Positions 1 through 7,134 of a stretch of 64,000 bases of DNA are shown piece by piece; position 1 is the first letter of the stretch, and each line of letters starts with the position of its first letter. The notes below the pieces were generated by a model that was given only the letters and a program-made list of their open reading frames with translations, did not search any database and was not told where the DNA came from. A program made the position numbers and the translations under genes. This DNA comes from Thalassotalea hakodatensis (GTDB lineage Bacteria; Pseudomonadota; Gammaproteobacteria; Enterobacterales; Alteromonadaceae): positions 4,062,066 to 4,126,065 of the forward strand of contig NZ_AP027365.1 of NCBI RefSeq assembly GCF_030295995.1. The letters run 5' to 3'.

Positions 1-179
1 AGTCAGGTAGTAAATTTAGAAGAGGGTACTTACTCATCTATTTGAATGATAGCCTGAACTAAGTTAGTCGACTTATTTCAATAACTATTGAATTATTGTT
101 GTCATATACTTATTAGTTGGTAAAACAGCGAAAATTATTTACTATTGTGAAGAAAATTCACTAAAAGGATCATGAGGTT
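1..179. other. Upstream region of the six-gene operon
   Basis: No ORF or RNA gene is recognisable in these 179 bases. The stretch is A+T-rich and presumably holds the promoter of the operon that starts at 180. A TTGTCA (99-104) could be a -35 element, but the -10 candidate at 121-126 is poor. An AAGGA about ten bases before the ATG at 180 is a plausible ribosome binding site. The next gene to the left lies outside the window, so the true left limit of the operon is unknown. Confidence 0.3.
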
Positions 180-2300
180 ATGAATAGACCGGGAGTAGTT
201 TTAGAAGAAATGATGAGGATTATTGGGCCATCATCAAACCCTTTAGCGCCTATGTTAGAAGGAATTACTAACTCACTAGAGTCCATTCTTAACTTACCTG
301 ATGACTTTGAAAGAAAAATATCAATTGAACTGCATTTTAATGATAGTGATGATAACGAAGGTGGTAAGCGTTTAGATTACATGATAATTGAAGATTCAGG
401 GAATGGATTCAATGATGAAGCATTTACTAGATTTAGTAACTTACTAGACAAGAGTAAAGGATTTAAAAATAGAGGTACAGGCAGACTTCAATATTTGCAT
501 AGATTTGGTGAAATAGTCATTGAAAGTAATTTCATCAATGAAGGTTCATATTATTTGAGGAGTTTTAAGTGTAATAAGCAGTCATTTATCTCTAATAACA
601 TATGCAATAATTCGAATTCTGAGATATTGAAGACAACAGTAAAATTCATTAACCCTAAACTAAACAATCAAGACATTAAGTTTTATTCGTCTTTATCATT
701 TCAAAAGTTTGTATCTATAATTAAGTCCCATTTTGCATTAAGGGCATATTTGGAGGAAGAAAAAGGGATTACATTTCCCAATATAGAATTAAAGTATTGT
801 TACACTGTCGCTGATTCAGAAACGATTTTAATAACAAAAGATGACTTACCCCAGCCGAGTGAGCGAGGAACTTTTGAAGTAAATTATCAAAGTGCTAGTT
901 TAGATAAAAATAGCAAAGTGTGTTGGCATGTTGATAATTCTAAGCTCCCTGAAAAATTTGAGTGGCTAGTTTTTGACTTTACTGAAGAAGAAATTGATCG
1001 GCATGGAGCATTCTTATGCTCAAAAGACATACCTATTGAAGAGTTAGAAAATCCAGTTCTGAAAAAAAGCAAAGGCTTTAAGGGGACTAAACGATTAGCT
1101 GCTTTTTACGGCCCTTACTTAGATAAACCAGAAAACGTCAACCATGCTGTAGATTCATTCAATATAAAGTCTAGAAGTGAAGTATCAAATGTTAGCAGTG
1201 ATCTTTTTGATAATGACTCTGTTGTTTATATAGATGACATAAAAAAACAAGCTAACAATGAACTTAACATAATCTTTAAAGAAGTAATGTCTGCACAAAA
1301 AGTGGCTGAACAAAATGTTCACAGACTTGCTAAAGAACTAGGCATATCACAACAGTTTGCGAACAAAGTCTTAAAAACTATATCGCTAAACGATGATGAA
1401 GATTCAATTACAAGTAAGTTACTAATAGAAGAAGCTCGGTTTATTGCTGATAAAAGCAACACAACCAGAAAGTGTCTTGATGATATAAAAAGCCTTGATC
1501 CCACAAGCGACGATTATAGAGAAAAACTAGAGTCAAAATCGAAACAAGTTTCAGAACTAATTGATGCTCAAAATAAAGAAGAGCTTTCAAAGTATGTAGT
1601 TCGCAGAGGGCTGGTAGTAAAGTTGTTGAGCAAGATACTTAAGAATGAGCTTGATGTACAAACCAAAGAAATACCCAAAGGAAAGAACAGAGATCGAGAA
1701 GGCATCATTCATGATCTCATATTTAAAAGAAAAAAAACCAGTTCAAGCGTAAATGATCTTTGGATATTGGACGAAGAGTTTGTTCATTTTGATGGGTTTT
1801 CTGAAACACAATTTACCAAGATGCAGCTCAAAGATGGCAGACCATTTCTTTTTCCCGAAGCTTTAGACGAAATGAAAGAAATGGGATTTAAGCCAGATCG
1901 TAGACCTGATGTCTTTTTATTTGCTGACGAAGGAAAATGCATCGTAATAGAATTTAAAGAACCAGAAACAGATCTAGCGGATTACCTCCAGCAGATGCCA
2001 AGATATTGCCAACTAATTGCAAATTATGGTCAGGTAAAAGTTGAAAATTTCTACTGTTATTTAATTGGTGAAAAAATATTTCCTGAAGCCGATTTGAATG
2101 AGTATGAAGAATCAGTTACTGGTTCTTGGTATAGAGATTCCATTCCAATTCGGGCTACAAAAATGAATAATCGCAGTGTGATTGCAAATATGAGACTTGA
2201 GGTAATTAAATTATCTGATGTGGCAAAAAGAGCACACAGACGGAACAAGAGTTTCGCTGATAAATTAGGGTTAGATAAGCTACTTGATAATTATGAGTAA
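180..2300 (+). CDS. GHKL (Hsp90/MutL-like) ATPase with C-terminal PD-(D/E)xK-like nuclease domain
   Basis: This 706-residue protein starts with a GHKL-type ATP-binding fold. The N-box has E27 and N31, the G1 motif is D72-S-G-N-G76, and the G2-like glycine loop is at about 94-102 (GFKNRGTGR). The middle (about residues 330-500) is charged and probably helical. Near the C-terminus, D577 followed by E591-F-K593 in a hydrophobic strand fits a PD-(D/E)xK nuclease core, with a downstream region (PRYCQLI) like that of such enzymes. ATPase-nuclease fusions of this kind are common in bacterial conflict systems, usually as ATP-gated DNA cutters, but I do not recognise the exact family. It is the first gene of the operon and overlaps the next gene by eight bases. 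ATP binding is well supported; nuclease activity is inferred from the motif. Confidence 0.8.
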   Translation: MNRPGVVLEEMMRIIGPSSNPLAPMLEGITNSLESILNLPDDFERKISIELHFNDSDDNEGGKRLDYMIIEDSGNGFNDEAFTRFSNLLDKSKGFKNRGTGRLQYLHRFGEIVIESNFINEGSYYLRSFKCNKQSFISNNICNNSNSEILKTTVKFINPKLNNQDIKFYSSLSFQKFVSIIKSHFALRAYLEEEKGITFPNIELKYCYTVADSETILITKDDLPQPSERGTFEVNYQSASLDKNSKVCWHVDNSKLPEKFEWLVFDFTEEEIDRHGAFLCSKDIPIEELENPVLKKSKGFKGTKRLAAFYGPYLDKPENVNHAVDSFNIKSRSEVSNVSSDLFDNDSVVYIDDIKKQANNELNIIFKEVMSAQKVAEQNVHRLAKELGISQQFANKVLKTISLNDDEDSITSKLLIEEARFIADKSNTTRKCLDDIKSLDPTSDDYREKLESKSKQVSELIDAQNKEELSKYVVRRGLVVKLLSKILKNELDVQTKEIPKGKNRDREGIIHDLIFKRKKTSSSVNDLWILDEEFVHFDGFSETQFTKMQLKDGRPFLFPEALDEMKEMGFKPDRRPDVFLFADEGKCIVIEFKEPETDLADYLQQMPRYCQLIANYGQVKVENFYCYLIGEKIFPEADLNEYEESVTGSWYRDSIPIRATKMNNRSVIANMRLEVIKLSDVAKRAHRRNKSFADKLGLDKLLDNYE

Positions 2301-3249
2301 TACACAATTTCTCGAAACTAATGAAACGGTAATTGTTACCTCTGGATCTGCTTATATCGACATAGATGTTCTCGCTTGTTCTTTGGCGTTAAGTTATTTA
2401 CATAGACTATGTGGTAGAGAATCAATTGTATGTCATACAGGCAAAATGAATGGAACCATTCCCGAATCTATAAAAGTTGAAGTTAATGACTTTTTTGAGA
2501 AAAAATTACCCTGTTTGGGTAGATTTAAATATGCATTAGTTGACGTATCCAACCCTAAATATTTTGAAAGTTTTGTTGATAATGAAAAAATCATTGAGGT
2601 TTATGATCATCATTTTGGGTTTGAAAAATATTGGAAAGATAAACTTGGTAAGTTTGTGCACATAGAACATGTAGGTTCGTGTGCAACATTGATATGGGAA
2701 GAATATGTCAAACTTGAAAAAGTTCATCAACTTCCAGAGTCAATTGCTAAATTGCTATATCTAGCAATAGTCTCCAACACATTAAACTTACAAGCATTTG
2801 TAACAACTGACAGGGATATTGATGCAAAAATTGGTATCGAGAAATTAGGGTTTATTAAAGCGGAATTGATAACGGAGTACTATTCACATATTGAACATCA
2901 ATTATTGAATGATTTTAAAAATGTTCTTCTAAATGATGTAAAAACTCATGATTGGGAAGGTGAAGATTGCTTCATTGGGCAACTTGAGATGTTAGATTCC
3001 GGTGAATTAATCGAAACATATTTTTTAACAGGTACTGCCACTAAATATATACAAGAAGAATATGTGACGAATGGACAACTTTGGTTTGTAGTTATTTCTG
3101 ATATAAACAGAGGCCATAACTTTATTTTTACGGAAAATAGAAGAACTAAGCGTTTGATTGAAAGAACTTTTTCATTTACCTTTGATGGCAATTTCGCCAA
3201 GTCGGATAGGCTATGGATGAGAAAGGAATTTATTCGAGACATGAGTTAA
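2293..3249 (+). CDS. DHH-family phosphoesterase resembling family II inorganic pyrophosphatase
   Basis: The protein (318 residues from the ATG at 2293) has the layout of Mn-dependent family II pyrophosphatases. There is a D23-x-D25 motif near the N-terminus, an aspartate in the strand ALVDVS, the DHH signature at 105-107, a GSCATLIWEE segment like the VGxxAT(I/L)I motif of PpaC, and a later segment (LPESIAKLLYLAIVSNT) matching the second conserved block. The first metal-binding histidine of the usual HxxPDxD motif is missing: the sequence reads TSGSAYIDID. Metal binding, and so the reaction, may therefore differ. Substrates could be pyrophosphate or a short nucleotide. The ATG at 2293 overlaps the previous stop codon (ATGAGTAA), which suggests translational coupling; an in-frame TTG at 2284 is less likely. 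Confidence 0.78.
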   Translation: MSNTQFLETNETVIVTSGSAYIDIDVLACSLALSYLHRLCGRESIVCHTGKMNGTIPESIKVEVNDFFEKKLPCLGRFKYALVDVSNPKYFESFVDNEKIIEVYDHHFGFEKYWKDKLGKFVHIEHVGSCATLIWEEYVKLEKVHQLPESIAKLLYLAIVSNTLNLQAFVTTDRDIDAKIGIEKLGFIKAELITEYYSHIEHQLLNDFKNVLLNDVKTHDWEGEDCFIGQLEMLDSGELIETYFLTGTATKYIQEEYVTNGQLWFVVISDINRGHNFIFTENRRTKRLIERTFSFTFDGNFAKSDRLWMRKEFIRDMS

Positions 3250-3259
3250 GGAGAGTTAA

Positions 3260-4156
3260 ATGGAAAAGAGTCTTCTGGACATAATACACATTGTCTTAAA
3301 TCAAGTTCAAAAACCCTTGACAGCGGAAGCGATCTTGAAAGAAATAAAATCAAATAATTTATATGATTTTACAGGTAAAACTCCTAAAACAGCAATTAGA
3401 GCAAGGCTTGCTGAAAACATCGATCAATTCGAAAGCGCATCACAATTTGTAAGATTACAGAAAGGAACATTTGGTCTAAGAAAGTGGCTAATTGAAAGCC
3501 CCGGACAGTACAAAGAATACGAAGCGAAGAAGAAAAGAAACCAGCTAATGGACGAATATTTAGCTGTGTTTAATAGAGATACTTTACCCCAAATAGTCTC
3601 CATTAACGGTTTAAACGAAGTTCCCATTGACTCTAATTGGTTCAAAAATAATTGTACGCCTATGGTTAGGCATGAAGCAGAAGATGATTATTCTGTTGTT
3701 CAATTAATCTCTGTTTTTATAATTAAATTTAAAGATAAAATCATAACTCACACTAGATCTGCAAAAGCTCCTGAGTCAAGGTTACACGGAGAAAGGTCCA
3801 TTGTTTTTGGTGGGCACATTACATATGAAGAAGTTAACTCTTTATTTGACCCTTTTGACCCCAATTCTACTCACCCATTTATCAAGCGAGAATTGGAAGA
3901 AGAGATTACCGTTTCATCTGATTCAGTAATGACACCAATTGGCCTATTATACGATTCTACAAGAGATGTAAGTAGTCAGCATTTGGGGCTGGTATATTTA
4001 GTTGAAATGATTAATGAAGATTACGAAATTGGTGAGAAAGGTTATCACATTAATGATGAATTAACTCACATAAGTGATGTCATCAAAAACAAGAGCGATT
4101 ATGAGAATTGGTCGGTAGAACTTATAGATAAAATTTTAAATAAAGGGAAATATTAA
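3260..4156 (+). CDS. HARE-HTH domain fused to a Nudix-like hydrolase domain
   Basis: Residues about 3-75 match the HARE-HTH fold (hydrophobic helix, KPLTAEAILKEI, GKTPKTAI, FVRLQKGTFGL). This winged-helix domain is found in RNA polymerase delta, ASXL proteins and many restriction or modification-linked proteins. The C-terminal half has a Nudix box: G184-G-H, then glutamates, then R210-E-L-E-E-E215. The spacing between the glycines and RE is about eleven residues longer than the classical box, so the loop is expanded. Nudix enzymes cleave nucleoside diphosphates linked to another group. AAGGAG lies just before the ATG, ten bases after the preceding gene. DNA binding and nucleotide hydrolysis are inferred from the folds; the substrate is unknown. 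Confidence 0.75.
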   Translation: MEKSLLDIIHIVLNQVQKPLTAEAILKEIKSNNLYDFTGKTPKTAIRARLAENIDQFESASQFVRLQKGTFGLRKWLIESPGQYKEYEAKKKRNQLMDEYLAVFNRDTLPQIVSINGLNEVPIDSNWFKNNCTPMVRHEAEDDYSVVQLISVFIIKFKDKIITHTRSAKAPESRLHGERSIVFGGHITYEEVNSLFDPFDPNSTHPFIKRELEEEITVSSDSVMTPIGLLYDSTRDVSSQHLGLVYLVEMINEDYEIGEKGYHINDELTHISDVIKNKSDYENWSVELIDKILNKGKY

Positions 4157-4157
4157 T

Positions 4158-5039
4158 ATGGATCAAAATGATATCAAAAGCATTGTTCTATCTCTAATAG
4201 CTAGTGGGATTTTTCAAATTCTCTTTTGGATAATTAGTGCAGTATACAATAAGTTAAAAAACGGCTTTAAAGAAACTTCTTTAAGTTTTTCAAGTACGAT
4301 TATTGCGATTTGGTTTACTCCAATTTTTATATTATTAACTTGCCTCTTTGTATATTTTGATAAAGTCGATATTTTAGTTGCGGCTTTAGTTACAAGCTAT
4401 GCTCTTGCTATTACTACTTGGGTGTTGGCTAGGGAAATTATCAAGTTTAGAAAGGTAGGTATAGTTGGGGTTGACGTAAATATAACTAAAGGTATTGATT
4501 ATAAAAAAGCTTTAAAGCTGACAAAAAGAAACCTTAAGGTATTAGGTACTGGTGCTGATAAGTTGACTCAACTTGAGGATGAATTTGCGGAGGCGATAAA
4601 TTCAGCTTCAAGGCAAAATAGAGTTCAGTTATTACTTTGTAATCCAAATAATAATGCACTAGTGGAGATGGCAGTCAATGATGGTAAGCAGCAAAATGAA
4701 TATGCTGACAATGTAAAGACTTCATTGAACAGACTTAAAACAATCCATCAAAATACAGAAAAACTAGAAATTAGATTTTATGATGCAGAAATTCAAGAGG
4801 ATATGCCTGTTTTTAGATTAATGTTTTTCAATGAACATTATTGTTTGTGCTCATTTAATTCGTTTGGAAATAAAGATAAAGGAACATCTGCGCCTCAATT
4901 GCATCTACACTGTCCTACTAATAATAACGGAAAACTTCTTTATTACAGAGCATTTGAGAATTACTTCAATGATTTATGGAAGCAGAGTGAAAAAAATAGG
5001 ATTTATGACAAAGATGATTGGACAAAATTTGGACTCTAA
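4158..5039 (+). CDS. Membrane protein with PLD-like soluble domain
   Basis: This 293-residue protein has about three hydrophobic helices in its first 95 residues (roughly 9-29, 45-67 and 70-92), followed by a cytoplasmic domain. That domain (VLGTGADKLTQLEDEF, then VQLLLCNPNNNAL, then LMFFNEHYCLCSF) resembles the divergent phospholipase D-like or DUF5919-type folds seen in conflict-system proteins, but no HKD motif is visible, so it may bind rather than cleave. The gene follows its neighbour after one base and abuts the next start codon (TAA then ATG). Its position suggests the membrane sensor or effector of the operon. The family assignment is tentative. Confidence 0.6.
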   Translation: MDQNDIKSIVLSLIASGIFQILFWIISAVYNKLKNGFKETSLSFSSTIIAIWFTPIFILLTCLFVYFDKVDILVAALVTSYALAITTWVLAREIIKFRKVGIVGVDVNITKGIDYKKALKLTKRNLKVLGTGADKLTQLEDEFAEAINSASRQNRVQLLLCNPNNNALVEMAVNDGKQQNEYADNVKTSLNRLKTIHQNTEKLEIRFYDAEIQEDMPVFRLMFFNEHYCLCSFNSFGNKDKGTSAPQLHLHCPTNNNGKLLYYRAFENYFNDLWKQSEKNRIYDKDDWTKFGL

Positions 5040-6005
5040 ATGCTAGATTACGATCAAACTTATTTTGGATGTGGAAACAAGGTTCCTGCATATAGTCTTA
5101 AATCACTACTAGATGAGAGCGATTACTCATTTTTAATACCAGATAATAATATTGTAAAAATTAACGATGAATACTTAGTAAGTTCGATTGACACCGTGTT
5201 TCCGTTTACAAGTGATATTGCATTATTTGCAAAGGCGACTGTGTTGCATTGTGCCAATGATTTATTCGCATCTGGAGTTAACCCAATTCAAGCAAACGTG
5301 AGTATTGGTGTTAGCGCAAGCCTTGATATTAATGAGATACAACAATTGTTTAATAGCTTGAAAGAAGCATTAAATGAGAGAGAAATAGATTCTTGTAATT
5401 ACCACACTTTTAGGGCCGATCAGACATCAGTCACAATAGCAATGAATGGCACAGCCAAAGAGTTAAAACCGAAAGCTAGATTGAGTGGCGATTACGATAT
5501 TTTTTTAACTAAACCTATTGGTTTTTGGACAACTCAAAAGCATGGAACTGGTGATGCTACTCTTTGTTCAGAACAGTTACTTTTAGAAAGTAACTCCATA
5601 TGGTTAGATTTTATTCAATCTGAATTAGTAAAATATTCAACAGACATTTCAGGTTTTGGTTTAATTGGTCACATAGCCTCTTTTTTAGAAAGTCAGCAAT
5701 ATTGTGCATCATTAGATTTGGGTAGGATTATTAGTCCGCTAAATATAGATCTTGCTAACATCGAGCATTATTTAGGATGTTCAGCGAAATCTAATCTTGA
5801 GTCATTTGGAGCATGTATTTCCTCAGTCGAAAGGTTAAATGATATAGTGCTGGATGTGCTATTTGGTGGCGAAATAAATGGTCCGATCTTAATGATAGTT
5901 GAACAAGATGCTGAATTAGGCAAGTGGTTTGACAAGTTGATACATATAGGCACAGCTTCACCTCATGTGATCAGTAAAAATCAAATAATAAAAGTTAGGG
6001 ATTAA
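5040..6005 (+). CDS. Selenophosphate synthetase (SelD)-like PurM-fold ATPase, divergent
   Basis: The 321-residue protein aligns by eye with SelD along its length. The N-terminal loop GCGNK keeps the equivalents of the two essential E. coli SelD residues, Cys17 (here C11) and Lys20 (here K14). It has an ID-x-VFPF strand like TDFFMP, FLTKPIGFW like the SelD FLTKPLG segment, DISGFGLIGH (aspartate near residue 202) like DVTGFGLLGH, and FGGEINGPIL in place of the PQTSGG region. The GGHS segment is replaced. SelD makes selenophosphate from selenide and ATP. A housekeeping selenium role is unlikely in this context, with no selA/selB or Sec machinery nearby. It more likely phosphorylates another nucleophile, which is inference. 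It sits between the membrane-protein and nucleotidyltransferase genes with zero- and one-base gaps. Confidence 0.75.
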   Translation: MLDYDQTYFGCGNKVPAYSLKSLLDESDYSFLIPDNNIVKINDEYLVSSIDTVFPFTSDIALFAKATVLHCANDLFASGVNPIQANVSIGVSASLDINEIQQLFNSLKEALNEREIDSCNYHTFRADQTSVTIAMNGTAKELKPKARLSGDYDIFLTKPIGFWTTQKHGTGDATLCSEQLLLESNSIWLDFIQSELVKYSTDISGFGLIGHIASFLESQQYCASLDLGRIISPLNIDLANIEHYLGCSAKSNLESFGACISSVERLNDIVLDVLFGGEINGPILMIVEQDAELGKWFDKLIHIGTASPHVISKNQIIKVRD

Positions 6006-6006
6006 T

Positions 6007-6558
6007 ATGAAAGTTGGGTCAATTCATGGAAGGTTTCAGCCATTTCACAATGAACATTTAGATTACGCTCTAGCAGCATTAAAATCCTGTGATTTTCTTT
6101 GGATTGGCATTACCCAGTACGATATTGAAGAATTAAAAAAGTGTAATGACTCTCCAAACAGAAGTGTTCTGTCATCAAATCCACTTACCTATTTGGAAAG
6201 GATCAATATTATAAAAGACGCGTTACTAGACGCGAATATCGATAGAGCCAAATTTGATTTTATTCCATTCCCTATTGATGAGCCTGAAAAACTTTACCAG
6301 TTTGTTGATATTAATACGGTCTGTTTTACGACAATTAGGGAATCGTGGAATAGATCTAAAGTAGGGCGCTTGTCACAAGCGGGTTATAAAGTTGAAGTAC
6401 TATGGGAGAATCTAGAAGATAAAGAGGTGTCATCAACTTTGATTCGGGAATCTTTGCTAAATGGTAATGGGTTATGGAAAAAGATGGTTCAACCTTCAAC
6501 ACAACAGCACATTAATTCCCTTAATCTGACCAATCGACTTCAAGAATATCTCAAATAA
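6007..6558 (+). CDS. NMN adenylyltransferase-like (NadM-type) nucleotidyltransferase
   Basis: This 183-residue HIGH-type nucleotidyltransferase has H7-G-R-F-Q-P-F-H14-N-E-H17 at the start and an SSTLIRE motif near residue 142, the counterpart of ISSTxIR. The segment NPLTYLERINII resembles the NPFTxxER block of archaeal-type NadM. Such enzymes transfer AMP from ATP to NMN or a similar phosphate ester, making NAD and releasing pyrophosphate. It is the last gene of the operon, one base after the SelD-like gene. A pyrophosphatase-like protein in the same operon could pull the reaction forward. The true substrate could be a modified nucleotide rather than NMN. Confidence 0.75.
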   Translation: MKVGSIHGRFQPFHNEHLDYALAALKSCDFLWIGITQYDIEELKKCNDSPNRSVLSSNPLTYLERINIIKDALLDANIDRAKFDFIPFPIDEPEKLYQFVDINTVCFTTIRESWNRSKVGRLSQAGYKVEVLWENLEDKEVSSTLIRESLLNGNGLWKKMVQPSTQQHINSLNLTNRLQEYLK

Positions 6559-6832
6559 GAATCATAGAACCTAAATTTATACTTGTTGCAGTCAAGTCAC
6601 AAATAACACAAAGTCAAATGTCGACAGAAATTTGAAAAAACAGAGTATTAGAGCCAATCTTCACATTGCTTCAATACAGCCCTTTAAAATTAATAGGTTA
6701 TATTCTCGCCTAATGAAAAAATACTCTCGCCTAATGAATCTAACCACATAAATATAACATCATTGCATAAATTCAAATATTTTTAGAGTAAACACTTTAC
6801 TTTTATAGAGTGGATACTCTATAATCAGTTTT
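6559..6832. other. Intergenic region between operon and small RNA
   Basis: No ORF with a credible start is seen. The notable structure is a perfect 14-base direct repeat, TCTCGCCTAATGAA, at 6704-6717 and 6725-6738, with starts 21 bases (two helical turns) apart. Such spacing suits cooperative binding by a DNA-bending or excision protein, or a regulator. The right part carries the promoter of the small RNA. Confidence 0.5.
6796..6825 (+). promoter_or_regulatory. Promoter of small RNA (copy next to engB)
   Basis: TTTACT (6796-6801) and a perfect TATAAT (6820-6825) are separated by 18 bases. The same layout (TTTACA, 18 bases, TATAAT) stands in front of the second copy after polA, which supports both. 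Confidence 0.75.
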
Positions 6833-6922
6833 GTTCCTAGCGAACACCTGTTGTAAAAATTTTATATTCTAGCTTTCCCCAAAGCTATCAAGCCGAAGAT
6901 GATTCATCTTCGGTTTTTTTTT
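6833..6922 (+). ncRNA. Spot 42/ErsA-position small RNA, copy beside engB
   Basis: A strong sigma70-type promoter precedes about 90 bases ending in a perfect intrinsic terminator (stem 6893-6913, T-run 6914-6922). The predicted RNA has a 5' hairpin (GTTC 6833-6836 with GAAC 6842-6845), an A/U-rich linker, a hairpin with arms TAGCTTT and AAAGCTA around a CCCC loop (6870-6887), and the terminator. The T9 tail and A/U-rich linker suit Hfq binding, and the C-rich loop could pair with Shine-Dalgarno sequences. In enterics Spot 42, and in pseudomonads ErsA, lie between polA and engB. Here the RNA is next to engB, but the sequence is not that of E. coli Spot 42. A diverged copy follows polA at 63946. 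Confidence 0.75.
6893..6922 (+). terminator. Intrinsic terminator of small RNA
   Basis: CCGAAGATGA and TCATCTTCGG form a ten-pair palindrome around one base, followed by nine T residues. Confidence 0.9.
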
Positions 6923-7037
6923 GCCTAAAAATGACTGTTTAAATTTCCTTAATAATTACAGCGTTTACCCGTAAAACTAGAATAATGCTAAAAATTGACT
7001 CAGGTAAGGGATAATAGGTTCGTTTGAAAAGGAGTTT

Positions 7038-7125
7038 CTCTATTCAGTAACCTCAGCTTTGCATAAGCAATGCGTTTATAGCATTGATATTATACAAACC
7101 TGAGGTTAAGTAGTACTTAATAGAG
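7038..7125. repeat. Long imperfect inverted repeat beside engB
   Basis: The left arm (7038-7061: CTCTATTCAGTA, then ACCTCAG, then TTTG) matches the complement of the right arm (about 7094-7125), except for a seven-base insertion and single mismatches. A second inverted repeat, CAATGC and GCATTG, lies inside. The structure starts ten bases after the engB stop. It could be a terminator-like or RNA-stability element, or a small non-autonomous mobile element. No target-site duplication is visible. Confidence 0.6.
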
Positions 7126-7134
7126 CATCGTGAT

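Noticed and set aside
5040-6005. Reading this gene as housekeeping selD
   Set aside because: The GGHS block and the second N-terminal cysteine are missing, and no selA, selB or Sec-tRNA gene is nearby; it sits in a conflict-like operon.
1-6832. Calling a complete integrative element with attachment sites
   Set aside because: No integrase, relaxase or clear target duplication is visible, and the left boundary lies outside the window.
6833-6922. Naming the small RNA as true Spot 42
   Set aside because: Position fits, but the sequence and hairpins do not match the E. coli RNA by eye; kept as Spot 42/ErsA-position RNA.
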